From NCBI GenBank assembly GCA_022791475.1, contig JAAVZD010000023.1, forward strand, positions 1-9,435: a stretch of DNA of 9,435 nt. The letters run 5' to 3'. This DNA is from Clostridia bacterium. GTDB taxonomy: Bacteria; Bacillota_A; Clostridia; TANB77; CAG-508. The position numbers and the translations under genes were made by a program. Below, one piece after another: positions 1-5,003 of this stretch (its first letter is position 1; the number at the start of each line of letters is the position of its first letter). Under the pieces are notes generated by a model. It ran no database searches and was not told the origin of the DNA. It worked only from the letters and a program-made list of their open reading frames with translations.

Positions 1-19
1 GTGTTATACTATTTCCCAT
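1..19 (-). CDS. 5' end of an unidentified gene running off the left edge
   Basis: Only six complete codons are visible (MGNSIT), so no function can be given. The start is supported by a strong Shine-Dalgarno AGGAGG (complement of 28-33) placed 8 nt before the ATG at 19. The gene is divergent from hpf. I could not find a convincing promoter for it between 85 and 265. The call rests entirely on the ribosome-binding site and spacing; it could be a chance match, but AGGAGG at this spacing is uncommon in such AT-rich DNA. Confidence 0.45.
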
Positions 20-85
20 AGGAAGTACCTCCTGATATTTGTTAATTTGTCGTTAAACTAACTTTATCATTTTTTGGTACTTCCT
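20..85 (-). promoter_or_regulatory. Inverted repeat that could mask the RBS of the left-edge gene
   Basis: AGGAAGTACC at 20-29 is the exact reverse complement of GGTACTTCCT at 76-85, giving a 10-bp stem with a 46-nt loop. In the minus-strand transcript the downstream arm takes in the last two G of the Shine-Dalgarno and the whole spacer up to the start codon. Folding would therefore compete with ribosome binding. The repeat is seen directly; the regulatory role is inference. Confidence 0.35.
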
Positions 86-265
86 TCAATATTTTATTTT
101 TCTTATTAGGTGTGACATATCTATTGTAAACCTATATTGTGAAAAAATGTATTAAAAAAATTTAAAAAATGGCTAAAATACATTACTTACTTCGCGCTAG
201 TGTATAAATAAATTATGTGATTTGTAACCTAAAAGTAAAAAAACATACGAAATTTAAAAAAACAT
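86..265. other. AT-rich intergenic stretch without a supported gene
   Basis: No ORF with a ribosome-binding site is seen on either strand. The only structure noted is a weak 8-bp inverted repeat (AATGTATT at 146-153, AATACATT at 177-184), which may be chance in DNA this AT-rich. It must contain the promoter of the left-edge minus gene, but no hexamer pair stands out. Confidence 0.5.
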
Positions 266-294
266 TTGAAAAATTTTCCAAAACAAGGTATAAT
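266..294 (+). promoter_or_regulatory. Sigma-A-type promoter of hpf
   Basis: TTGAAA at 266-271 (5 of 6 to consensus) is followed after 17 bp by a perfect TATAAT at 289-294. Transcription would start near 301, leaving a leader of about 48 nt before the hpf start codon. Confidence 0.75.
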
Positions 295-333
295 ATAATT
301 ATAACAGAGTAATTTTAACAAAAGATCAAAATG

Positions 334-340
334 AAGGGAG
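334..340 (+). promoter_or_regulatory. RBS that fixes the hpf start
   Basis: AAGGGAG lies 8 nt before the ATG at 349. The in-frame ATG at 331 has no Shine-Dalgarno upstream and would place this RBS inside the coding region, so 349 is preferred. Confidence 0.75.
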
Positions 341-348
341 CGATTTTT

Positions 349-885
349 ATGAACATAAAAATAACAGGAAAAGAACTAAAAGCAACAGACTCAATAAAAG
401 AGTACGTTGAAAGAAAAATTGAAAGGTTAGAAAAATATTTTGGAGAAGACATCGATGTGTTAGCAACAATAAAAACAGAAGGAAACGAACAAGTTGCAGA
501 ATTACATGTAACCGCAGCAGGAGAGACATTTAGAGCAGTAACAGCACATAGAGATTTATATGCTTCAATAGATAAAGACATAGACATTTTAGAAGGACAA
601 ATAAGAAAAATGAAAACTAAAAAAGAAAAACAAAATATGTCTGATTCAATAAAATTAAAAGAAACATTAAATACTGATAAACCACAAAACGAAATAGAAG
701 ATGAAATAATAAAAACAATATATTACAGTATAAAACCAATGGCACCAGAAGATGCAAAACTAGAATTAGAAGGAAAACCAAAAAACAATTTCTTAGCATT
801 TATAAACATAGAAACAGGAAAAGTAAATGTAATATACAGACTAAAAGATAGCAAAAATTTTGGTTTAGTAGAACCAGAAGCATAA
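349..885 (+). CDS. hpf: Long-form ribosome hibernation-promoting factor (HPF/RaiA family)
   Basis: 178-residue protein that binds the 30S decoding region in slow-growing or stressed cells and, in the long form, pairs 70S ribosomes into inactive 100S dimers. Residues 1 to about 95 form the S30AE/HPF ribosome-binding domain (starts MNIKITGKELKATDSIKEYV; contains the typical LYASIDKDIDILEGQIRK helix). After a charged linker, residues about 122-176 are the C-terminal dimerisation domain, recognised by SIKPMAPEDAKLELE, the FxNxETGKVNVIYRLKD strand pair and FGLVEP. Total length fits long HPFs of Firmicutes. It is monocistronic: own sigma-A promoter, and a strong terminator 15 bp after the stop. Nothing is truncated. 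Family identity is very secure; the 100S role follows from the long-form architecture. Confidence 0.95.
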   Translation: MNIKITGKELKATDSIKEYVERKIERLEKYFGEDIDVLATIKTEGNEQVAELHVTAAGETFRAVTAHRDLYASIDKDIDILEGQIRKMKTKKEKQNMSDSIKLKETLNTDKPQNEIEDEIIKTIYYSIKPMAPEDAKLELEGKPKNNFLAFINIETGKVNVIYRLKDSKNFGLVEPEA

Positions 886-899
886 AAAAGTAATAAACC

Positions 900-936
900 A
901 AAAAATAAAGTCTTGCATAGCAAGGCTTTATTTTTT
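900..936. terminator. Bidirectional terminator between hpf and the first SASP gene
   Basis: A 17-bp stem (5' arm 900-916, 3' arm 920-936, loop ATA, one G-T wobble) has A-rich and T-rich ends, so it gives a U-run on both strands. It can stop hpf transcription rightward and SASP transcription leftward. Confidence 0.9.
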
Positions 937-949
937 GATTTTAATAAAC

Positions 950-1144
950 TTATTTCATTTGGCTTTCAGCTTGTTGTATTAATTTTCTAACCATGTTACC
1001 ACCTATTTTACCAGCATCTCTTGCAGAGATATTTCCGTTGTATCCGTCTTTTAAACTTACACCAACTTCGCTAGCAACTTCGTGTTTAAATCTGTTAAGA
1101 GCTTCTCTAGCTTCTGGAACTACTTTAGAGTTTGAGTTTGTCAT
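950..1144 (-). CDS. Alpha/beta-type small acid-soluble spore protein (copy 1)
   Basis: 64-residue SASP that coats and protects DNA in the dormant spore and is degraded at germination as an amino-acid source. The GPR protease site is visible as EVASE at residues 22-26 in the context HEVASEVGV. The second conserved DNA-binding block is DAGKIGGNMVRKLI (about 43-56). Length is normal for the family. The start ATG follows AGGAGGTG on the minus strand with good spacing. It is 53/64 identical by my count to the second SASP at 1688-1888 and shares its upstream motif, so the two are recent duplicates or a co-regulated pair. Expression is expected in the forespore under sigma G (known for the family). 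Confidence 0.95.
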   Translation of the reverse strand: MTNSNSKVVPEAREALNRFKHEVASEVGVSLKDGYNGNISARDAGKIGGNMVRKLIQQAESQMK

Positions 1145-1181
1145 TTTCTTTCACCTCCTGAAAATTTTAGATTTCATTATA

Positions 1182-1210
1182 TATATTGCTCAAATCACCA
1201 AAAAATAAAC
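1182..1210 (-). promoter_or_regulatory. Sigma-G-like promoter of SASP copy 1
   Basis: On the minus strand GTTTA (complement of 1206-1210) and CAATATA (complement of 1182-1188) are separated by 17 bp. The same arrangement, in an alignable flanking sequence, precedes the other SASP gene. The -10 fits the sigma-G form CATnnTA at all but one base. The assignment to sigma G is inference from that fit and from the gene product. Confidence 0.55.
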
Positions 1211-1220
1211 TGGAAATTTT

Positions 1221-1250
1221 TTGAAAAAATATAGACATTTTATGTAAAAT
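1221..1250 (+). promoter_or_regulatory. Possible promoter of the 93-residue gene
   Basis: TTGAAA (1221-1226) and TAAAAT (1245-1250) are 18 bp apart, upstream of the ribosome-binding site at about 1300. Several TA-rich alternatives lie between, so this is only a candidate. Confidence 0.3.
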
Positions 1251-1310
1251 ATAGTAAAATATAAATAGATACTATAAAATATTTTTTCTTTTATAATAAG
1301 GAGGAAAAGA

Positions 1311-1592
1311 ATGAAAACGAAGAAGATTGGAATCGTTTTAACTATTAGGGGAGAAAATTATATAATTGGACATTTGGCAAAAGCTAAGATCTGCCCAGAA
1401 CTGGATGAATTCTACCGGATTCAAGTTAATGTAGAAATAGAGGAAATCGTCTTTAAGTTATTTATCGAAGAGGGAACCGTCGGTGTTATTGCAGGAACTC
1501 TTGATGATGCTTATGAAGTAGTAGAAGAACTCAAAAAGATTGGTTATGCTATTTCAGAAATGGTACATGATGGAAAAACATATGTAGTTTAA
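1311..1592 (+). CDS. Uncharacterised 93-residue protein between two SASP genes
   Basis: I do not recognise this protein. The start is firm: AAGGAGG sits 6 to 8 nt before ATG, and a 17-bp terminator hairpin follows the stop within 5 bp. The product is acidic, without signal peptide, membrane segment or cysteine cluster (one Cys). The sequence alternates short hydrophobic strands with a helix rich in E and K (DDAYEVVEELKKIGYAISEM), suggesting a small alpha/beta fold. Base composition is about 34% GC by hand count, and it uses codons such as CTG, CGG, ATC, GTC and ACC that are scarce in neighbouring genes, so it may have been acquired. Its place between two sporulation genes suggests nothing firm, as it runs opposite to both. 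Confidence 0.75.
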   Translation: MKTKKIGIVLTIRGENYIIGHLAKAKICPELDEFYRIQVNVEIEEIVFKLFIEEGTVGVIAGTLDDAYEVVEELKKIGYAISEMVHDGKTYVV

Positions 1593-1596
1593 TAGT

Positions 1597-1635
1597 AAAA
1601 GGAAAGACAGGAACTTGTTTCCTGTCTTTCCTTTT
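1597..1635 (+). terminator. Terminator of the 93-residue gene
   Basis: Perfect 17-bp inverted repeat (arms 1597-1613 and 1619-1635, loop CTTGT) with an A-rich 5' base and a T-rich 3' base (CCTTTT). It is one of the longest perfect stems in the window. Confidence 0.85.
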
Positions 1636-1687
1636 ATGTAGAAAGGCAAAAAATAAATTCCTGTTTTTCAACTATTTTTTAATATAA

Positions 1688-1888
1688 CTATTTACCAGCC
1701 ATTTGTCTTTCAGCTGTTTCGATTAATTTTCTAACCATGTTACCACCTATTTTACCAGCATCTCTTGAAGTTATATCACCATTATAACCTTGTTTTAAGT
1801 TAACACCAACTTCGCTAGCAACTTCATATTTAAATTTATTTAAAGCTTCTCTAGCTTCTGGAACTACTTTAGAGTTTGAATTTGTCAT
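1688..1888 (-). CDS. Alpha/beta-type small acid-soluble spore protein (copy 2)
   Basis: 66-residue SASP with the same role as copy 1: saturation of spore DNA in an A-like conformation, giving UV and heat resistance. The GPR cleavage site reads YEVASEVGV (E22 to E26); DAGKIGGNMVRKLI follows at about 43-56. It differs from copy 1 mainly at residues 30-41 and by a C-terminal AGK tail. The ATG at 1888 is chosen over an in-frame GTG at 1897, because that GTG is part of the AGGAGGTG ribosome-binding site. No clear terminator is seen between 1636 and 1687 on this strand; the hairpin at 1597-1635 may serve. Confidence 0.95.
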   Translation of the reverse strand: MTNSNSKVVPEAREALNKFKYEVASEVGVNLKQGYNGDITSRDAGKIGGNMVRKLIETAERQMAGK

Positions 1889-1916
1889 TTTTTTCACCTC
1901 CTAAATGTATATAATT

Positions 1917-1939
1917 GAAAAACGTAAAAAATGTTTTTC
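1917..1939 (-). promoter_or_regulatory. Hairpin at the 5' end of the SASP copy 2 transcript
   Basis: GAAAAAC (1917-1923) and GTTTTTC (1933-1939) form a 7-bp stem with a 9-nt loop. Given the -10 at 1946-1952, the mRNA would begin at or very near this stem, a position typical of 5' stabilising hairpins. Function is inferred. Confidence 0.3.
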
Positions 1940-1945
1940 TAATAT

Positions 1946-1974
1946 TAGAATGTTCAAAAAAAGTAAAAATAAAC
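1946..1974 (-). promoter_or_regulatory. Sigma-G-like promoter of SASP copy 2
   Basis: Minus-strand GTTTA (complement of 1970-1974), 17 bp, then CATTCTA (complement of 1946-1952), an exact CATnnTA. The block around the -35, TTTTTCAAAAAATT then AGTTTATTTTT, is shared with the copy 1 promoter. This is the better of the two matches. Confidence 0.6.
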
Positions 1975-2057
1975 TACCAATTTTTTGAAAAATGAAAAAT
2001 AAAATCGAAATGAATATAAAAATCATAAAAGAGTAAAATAAAAATGAGGTGTTTTTT

Positions 2058-2207
2058 ATGAATGAAGACAAAAAAAGTTATGAAGATATAGAAGATACAA
2101 CAAAATATGGAGAATTTATTTCATCATATTTTGCATGGACTACTTTAGAAAAGCAAAAACGAACTGCAAAAGAAATGGATAGAATGACAAAAGTAAAAGA
2201 GCCTTAA
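2058..2207 (+). CDS. 49-residue orphan protein
   Basis: Short ORF, not recognised. It starts at an ATG 6 to 7 nt after GAGGTG (2046-2051) and ends at the foot of a hairpin that may be its terminator. The product is hydrophilic and highly charged at both ends (starts MNEDKKSYEDIEDTTKYG, ends KEMDRMTKVKEP), with one aromatic patch in the middle (FISSYFAWTTLEKQKR). It has no membrane segment or cysteine. Codon use matches the neighbours. It stands alone between the SASP and ctsR units. The good RBS and terminator make it a likely real gene; a sporulation role is possible given the neighbours but unsupported. Confidence 0.6.
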   Translation: MNEDKKSYEDIEDTTKYGEFISSYFAWTTLEKQKRTAKEMDRMTKVKEP

Positions 2208-2226
2208 AATAAAAAGGCCCTTTCAA
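2195..2226 (+). terminator. Weak terminator-like hairpin after the 49-residue ORF
   Basis: AAAG-A-GCCTT pairs with AAGGC-C-CTTT (one A-C mismatch, 9 pairs, 8-nt A-rich loop). The stem overlaps the stop codon. The following T-run is broken (CAAAGTTTT), so termination may be partial. Confidence 0.45.
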
Positions 2227-2346
2227 AGTTTTAATAAAGACTTAATTATACCATAATAATTCCTCGCTTATTAAATACTATACTTAAATTACTACTAATA
2301 TTATAATAGATAAAAAGAAAAATGTAAATATAATTTTAAAAAACTA

Positions 2347-2374
2347 TTGACATAAACTTAAAAAAGTATATAAT
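2347..2374 (+). promoter_or_regulatory. Sigma-A promoter of the ctsR-mcsA-mcsB operon
   Basis: Perfect TTGACA (2347-2352) and perfect TATAAT (2369-2374) with a 16-bp spacer. The start point falls at about 2381, immediately before the CtsR operator. Confidence 0.9.
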
Positions 2375-2383
2375 ATAATTATA

Positions 2384-2400
2384 GGTCAAAGAAAGTCAAA
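2384..2400 (+). promoter_or_regulatory. CtsR operator (heptad direct repeat)
   Basis: GGTCAAA-GAA-AGTCAAA matches the CtsR consensus RGTCAAA-NAN-RGTCAAA at every defined position. It lies just downstream of the -10 where bound CtsR would block transcription, the classic autoregulation of this operon. Confidence 0.93.
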
Positions 2401-2419
2401 GTAAAAGAGGAAATAAAAT

Positions 2420-2870
2420 ATGAGAATATCAGATATAATAGAAGATTTTATAAAAGATTTATTTACAGAAGAAGATGAATATATAGAAATACAAAGGAAT
2501 GATTTAGCCCAGCAATTTAATTGTGTACCATCACAAATAAACTATGTAATATCAACTAGGTTTAAACCATCACAAGGCTATTATGTAGAAAGTAAGCGTG
2601 GAGGTCGGCGGGCATATAAGAATAAAAAAAATAAATGTAACAAAAAGCAATTATTTTATGCACATAATAAATAGTATAGAAGAATACTTATCAAGTCAAG
2701 AGGCAGATATATTTATTAGTAATTTTTTATCTTATAATATGATAAATGAGAGTCAAGCAAAGTTATTAAAAGTAGCAACAAGTGACAATGTACTAACAAT
2801 ACCACAACCTATGAGAGACCAAATACGAGCAAAAATATTTAAAAATATGTTAATTAATTTAATTGATTAG
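2420..2870 (+). pseudogene. ctsR: ctsR, class III heat-shock repressor, interrupted by a +1 frameshift
   Basis: CtsR is the dimeric winged-helix repressor of clp genes, released on heat stress. Codons from 2420 give residues 1-62 with the DNA-binding helices ([18 protein letters not shown]) and end in SKRGG. The rest of the family sequence ([11 protein letters not shown] ... SIEEYLSSQEADIFISNFL ... MRDQIRAKIFKNMLINLI) continues one base later, from 2607 to the TAG at 2868-2870. Removing C2606 restores the RGGGG wing loop and a normal protein of 149 residues. As written, the zero frame ends at 2674 after 84 residues with a nonsense tail, beginning with two CGG codons. The arginine of RGGGG is the residue phosphorylated by McsB. 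The downstream frame is fully conserved and free of stops, so this is either a very recent mutation, an assembly error or a recoding site. The identity is certain; its activity is not. Confidence 0.9.
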
Positions 2871-2954
2871 AAGTTGAAAGTTGGAAATATTGTAAGGCTC
2901 TCAGCCTTCGGCGGCCCGTTCTTTCTACAAAATTACCCAAACCTCCAACTTCCA
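2869..2954. repeat. 86-bp palindrome-ended intergenic element, copy A
   Basis: It fills the ctsR-mcsA gap. The ends are imperfect inverted repeats: GAAGTTGAAAGTTGG at the left and the complement of GAAGTTGGAGGTTTG at the right (12 of 15). The centre has an AAGGCT-CTC-AGCCTT hairpin, then CGG-CGGC-CCG, enclosed by TTGTA (2890-2894) and TACAA (2926-2930). Copy B at 3548-3633 has the same length, ends and core. The left end overlaps the ctsR stop codon. It resembles a MITE or REP-type element. Confidence 0.7.
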
Positions 2955-2971
2955 AAAAAGGAGAGATAATT

Positions 2972-3535
2972 ATGAAATGTCAAAATTGTGGAGAAAACGA
3001 AGCAAATGTAAAATACACACAAATAATAAATGGAGTAAAAAAGCAAATGTCGTTATGCGATAAATGCGCCCAAAATCTAGGAATAGATGATATGCAATTT
3101 AATATGCCAATTAATTTTTCAAGCTTTTTAGGAGATGTATTTGATATATATGAAGATACTTTACCAGAAATTATAAAACCAAAAACATTAATATGTGATA
3201 GATGCAATATTACATATGACGAATTTTTACAAACAGGCAAATTTGGTTGTGAAGAATGTTATGAAGTATTTAAAACAAAATTAGACCAAATACTAAAAAA
3301 TATACATGGAGCAAATAGACATGTTGGAAGAATTGGAAATTCCATGGAAGGTTCTGAAAAATCTCAAATTGTAGATAACTATAAGAATGATAAAATAAAT
3401 GAGCAAAATGTAAAAGAAAGAAAACAACAAAAGTCAAAATTAGAAGAGCTACAAGAAAGACTAAAACAAGAAATAAAAGAAGAACGCTACGAAGACGCAG
3501 CAAAAACAAGAGATGAAATTAAAAAAATTAAATAA
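2972..3535 (+). CDS. mcsA: McsA, zinc-binding activator of the McsB arginine kinase
   Basis: 187-residue cytosolic protein that binds and activates McsB and helps tune CtsR and ClpC. Zinc ligands are four CxxC pairs: C3/C6 with C29/C32, and C75/C78 with C93/C96. The C-terminus (about 155-187, LEELQERLKQEIKEERYEDAA) is a UVR-type helical hairpin as in UvrB, UvrC and ClpC. A charged linker of about 40 residues joins them. Length and motif order are typical of McsA. Its start follows AAGGAG with good spacing. It is the second gene of the CtsR-controlled operon; an 86-bp repeat element separates it from its neighbour on each side. Confidence 0.95.
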   Translation: MKCQNCGENEANVKYTQIINGVKKQMSLCDKCAQNLGIDDMQFNMPINFSSFLGDVFDIYEDTLPEIIKPKTLICDRCNITYDEFLQTGKFGCEECYEVFKTKLDQILKNIHGANRHVGRIGNSMEGSEKSQIVDNYKNDKINEQNVKERKQQKSKLEELQERLKQEIKEERYEDAAKTRDEIKKIK

Positions 3536-3645
3536 AAATTATAGGTAAGAAGTTGAAAATAGATTGTAGAGGTCGCAACCTTCGGAGACCCGAGCTTCGA
3601 AGAAATAACCCTAAAATCCAACCTCCAACTTCTAACTTTTAATTT
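3536..3645. repeat. Palindrome-ended intergenic element, copy B, with extended ends
   Basis: The 86-bp core (3548-3633) shares the ends AGAAGTTG and CCTCCAACTTC, the TTGTA motif and the central CCTTCGG-GCCCG-like block with copy A (2869-2954). Here the inverted ends extend further out: about 17 of 20 bases pair between the complement of 3536-3555 and the right flank to about 3640. The centre folds as TCGG-AGAC-CCGA plus CTTCGAAG. It fills the mcsA-mcsB gap. Confidence 0.68.
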
Positions 3646-3664
3646 CTATACGGGGAGGTAAAAA

Positions 3665-4690
3665 ATGAACTGGTATTTAGATAACGGAAAAGAATCTGAC
3701 GTAGTAGTTAGCACAAGAATTAGGCTAGCAAGAAATATAAAAGGAATTCCATTTCAACTTAAACTTAATAAAGAACAAAAAAATGAATTATTAGAAAAAG
3801 TAAAATATATAACTCCTAGTTTAGGCTATGGACTTAAATATTTTAAACTAAAAGATATAGATACAATTACAAAACTATCATTAGTAGAAAAGCACATAAT
3901 TAGTCCAGAAATAATATCAGACAAAAATGAAGAAACATCAGCAATATTAATTAATGATGAAGAAAACATTTGCATAATGATAAACGAAGAAGACCATATA
4001 AGAATTCAAATATTCAGTAGTGGTTTAGAACTAAAAAATACAATGAATTTAGCAAAAGAAATAGACAAAAAACTAGATGAACTATTACATTTTTCATCAA
4101 ATAAGGAATATGGATATTTAACATGTTGCCCAACAAATGTAGGAACTGCTCTTAGAGCCTCTGTAATGGTACACTTGCCAGCACTGAAACTAACAGGAAA
4201 CATATCAAAAATACTACATATAATTCATAACTTTGGAATGATAATTAGAGGAATATATGGAGAAGAAAGTGACAGTAAAGGAGATATGTATCAAATTTCT
4301 AACAATCAAACATTAGGAATATCAGAAGATGAAATTATTAATAATTTAGAAAATATAACTAAGAAAGTAATGGAGCAAGAACGTCTAGCAAGAAAATATT
4401 TAGTAAAAGAAAAAATAGAACTAGAAGATAAAGTATATAGGTCATATGGAACACTTACAAATGCAGTAAAAATAAGCTCAGACGAATGCATAAAGCTACT
4501 TTCAGATGTTAAACTAGGAACAGACTTAGGAATAATGACAGAATTAACAGATAAAAAAATAAAAGAGCTAGAACTATATACAAAACCATCAAACTTACAA
4601 AAGAAATTAGGAAATATAATAAATGCATATGATAGAGATATTGAAAGAGCAAAAGTGATAAAGCAAATTATTAAAACTGGGGAAAAATAA
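3665..4690 (+). CDS. mcsB: McsB, protein arginine kinase
   Basis: 341-residue kinase that phosphorylates arginine side chains, marking unfolded proteins for ClpC-ClpP and inactivating CtsR. It belongs to the phosphagen kinase (creatine/arginine kinase) fold. Visible motifs: nucleotide-binding VVVSTRIRLARN (residues 13-24), acidic NEEDHIRIQ (107-115), the CPTNVGT block with catalytic cysteine C155, and RGIYGEESDSKGDMYQISN (195-213), the nucleotide-phosphate loop. The C-terminal helical domain follows, ending in ELYTKPSNLQKKLGNI and a charged tail. It is slightly shorter than the roughly 363 residues of the B. subtilis protein. Start chosen after GGGGAGGT (3652-3659). It is the last gene before a strong terminator, so the operon appears to be ctsR-mcsA-mcsB. 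Confidence 0.96.
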   Translation: MNWYLDNGKESDVVVSTRIRLARNIKGIPFQLKLNKEQKNELLEKVKYITPSLGYGLKYFKLKDIDTITKLSLVEKHIISPEIISDKNEETSAILINDEENICIMINEEDHIRIQIFSSGLELKNTMNLAKEIDKKLDELLHFSSNKEYGYLTCCPTNVGTALRASVMVHLPALKLTGNISKILHIIHNFGMIIRGIYGEESDSKGDMYQISNNQTLGISEDEIINNLENITKKVMEQERLARKYLVKEKIELEDKVYRSYGTLTNAVKISSDECIKLLSDVKLGTDLGIMTELTDKKIKELELYTKPSNLQKKLGNIINAYDRDIERAKVIKQIIKTGEK

Positions 4691-4712
4691 AAAATCCCCA
4701 TAAGGGGATTTT
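4691..4712. terminator. Bidirectional terminator between mcsB and a small antiparallel gene
   Basis: Perfect 9-bp stem AAAATCCCC / GGGGATTTT with loop ATAA, directly after the mcsB stop. Rightward it runs into TTATTTG and eight T; leftward into TTTTTTATTTTT. It separates clpC from the upstream operon. Confidence 0.9.
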
Positions 4713-4851
4713 ATTTGTTTTTTTTGTCAATTGCCTGTGCTATTATTATTGCTCCTGCTATTATACTTAAGGGTATAGATACTGACATTTCACAAGTAAG
4801 AGCCAAAATAATAATTATGGGTGTATAAATTAAAGATAAAAAAGTACTCAT
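4711..4851 (-). CDS. 46-residue hydrophobic membrane peptide
   Basis: Short gene antiparallel to its neighbours, not recognised. The start is very well supported: GGAGG (complement of 4857-4861) then TTTT before ATG at 4851, and a consensus-like promoter and a terminator on the same strand. The peptide has two hydrophobic stretches, about residues 4-18 (FLSLIYTPIIIILAL) and 26-41 (IPLSIIAGAIIIAQAI), joined by TCEMSVS, and ends in DKKNK. It is likely a double-spanning or amphipathic membrane peptide. It could be a type I toxin-like peptide, a small regulator, or a stress-response membrane peptide. Its position between mcsB and clpC is unusual for this cluster. No homolog was identified from memory. 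Confidence 0.65.
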   Translation of the reverse strand: MSTFLSLIYTPIIIILALTCEMSVSIPLSIIAGAIIIAQAIDKKNK

Positions 4852-4872
4852 AAAATCCTCCTATTGGGAACA

Positions 4873-4911
4873 CCTTAGTTAATATACTAAGGGCGACAAG
4901 TCCAAATGGAC
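4873..4911 (-). promoter_or_regulatory. Two-hairpin leader of the small membrane peptide gene
   Basis: On the minus transcript GTCC-ATTT-GGAC (4900-4911) is followed by a perfect 7-bp hairpin CCTTAGT-ATATTA-ACTAAGG (4873-4892), then a 22-nt single-stranded stretch with the ribosome-binding site. It does not match any riboswitch family I know. It may be a protein- or antisense-controlled leader; the stems are seen, the role is not. Confidence 0.4.
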
Positions 4912-4928
4912 AATAAATAGTTATATAT

Positions 4929-4957
4929 ATTATAACACAATTGACATAAAAATGCAA
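4929..4957 (-). promoter_or_regulatory. Extended -10 promoter of the small membrane peptide gene
   Basis: Minus strand TTGCAT (complement of 4952-4957), 17 bp, then TGTTATAAT: a perfect TATAAT (complement of 4929-4934) with the extended TGn element. The start would fall near 4922. Confidence 0.65.
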
Positions 4958-4969
4958 TGAAATTAATTA
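4941..4969 (+). promoter_or_regulatory. Possible clpC promoter
   Basis: A perfect TTGACA at 4941-4946 is followed after 17 bp only by TAATTA, a poor -10. It overlaps the opposing promoter. If used, it would need activation or an alternative sigma factor. No CtsR heptad pair is seen between 4870 and 5056. Confidence 0.3.
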
Positions 4970-5003
4970 AAAAATTAGTAAGCTAAAAGAAGGAGTGTCC
5001 CTA

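Noticed and set aside
331..348. Upstream ATG extending hpf by six codons
   Set aside because: It has no Shine-Dalgarno, and its first codons contain the AAGGGAG that properly serves the ATG at 349; the family sequence begins MNIKI.
315..587. Minus-strand ORFs inside hpf, mcsA, mcsB and clpC
   Set aside because: They are antisense shadows rich in Leu, Phe and Ser with no ribosome-binding sites; the plus-strand genes are unambiguous.
2598..2870. Separate GTG-started gene of 90 codons overlapping the ctsR reading frame
   Set aside because: The sequence is the C-terminal part of CtsR in the shifted frame. Its GTG is a chance codon within the RGG loop, without its own ribosome-binding site.
2869..3645. 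CRISPR array or tRNA-like genes in the operon gaps
   Set aside because: Only two diverged copies exist with a whole gene between them; there is no regular repeat-spacer pattern and no tRNA cloverleaf or T-loop.
4873..4911. Riboswitch upstream of the small membrane peptide
   Set aside because: The two hairpins do not fit the conserved cores of the fluoride, guanidine, preQ1 or manganese riboswitches, so only a structured leader is reported.
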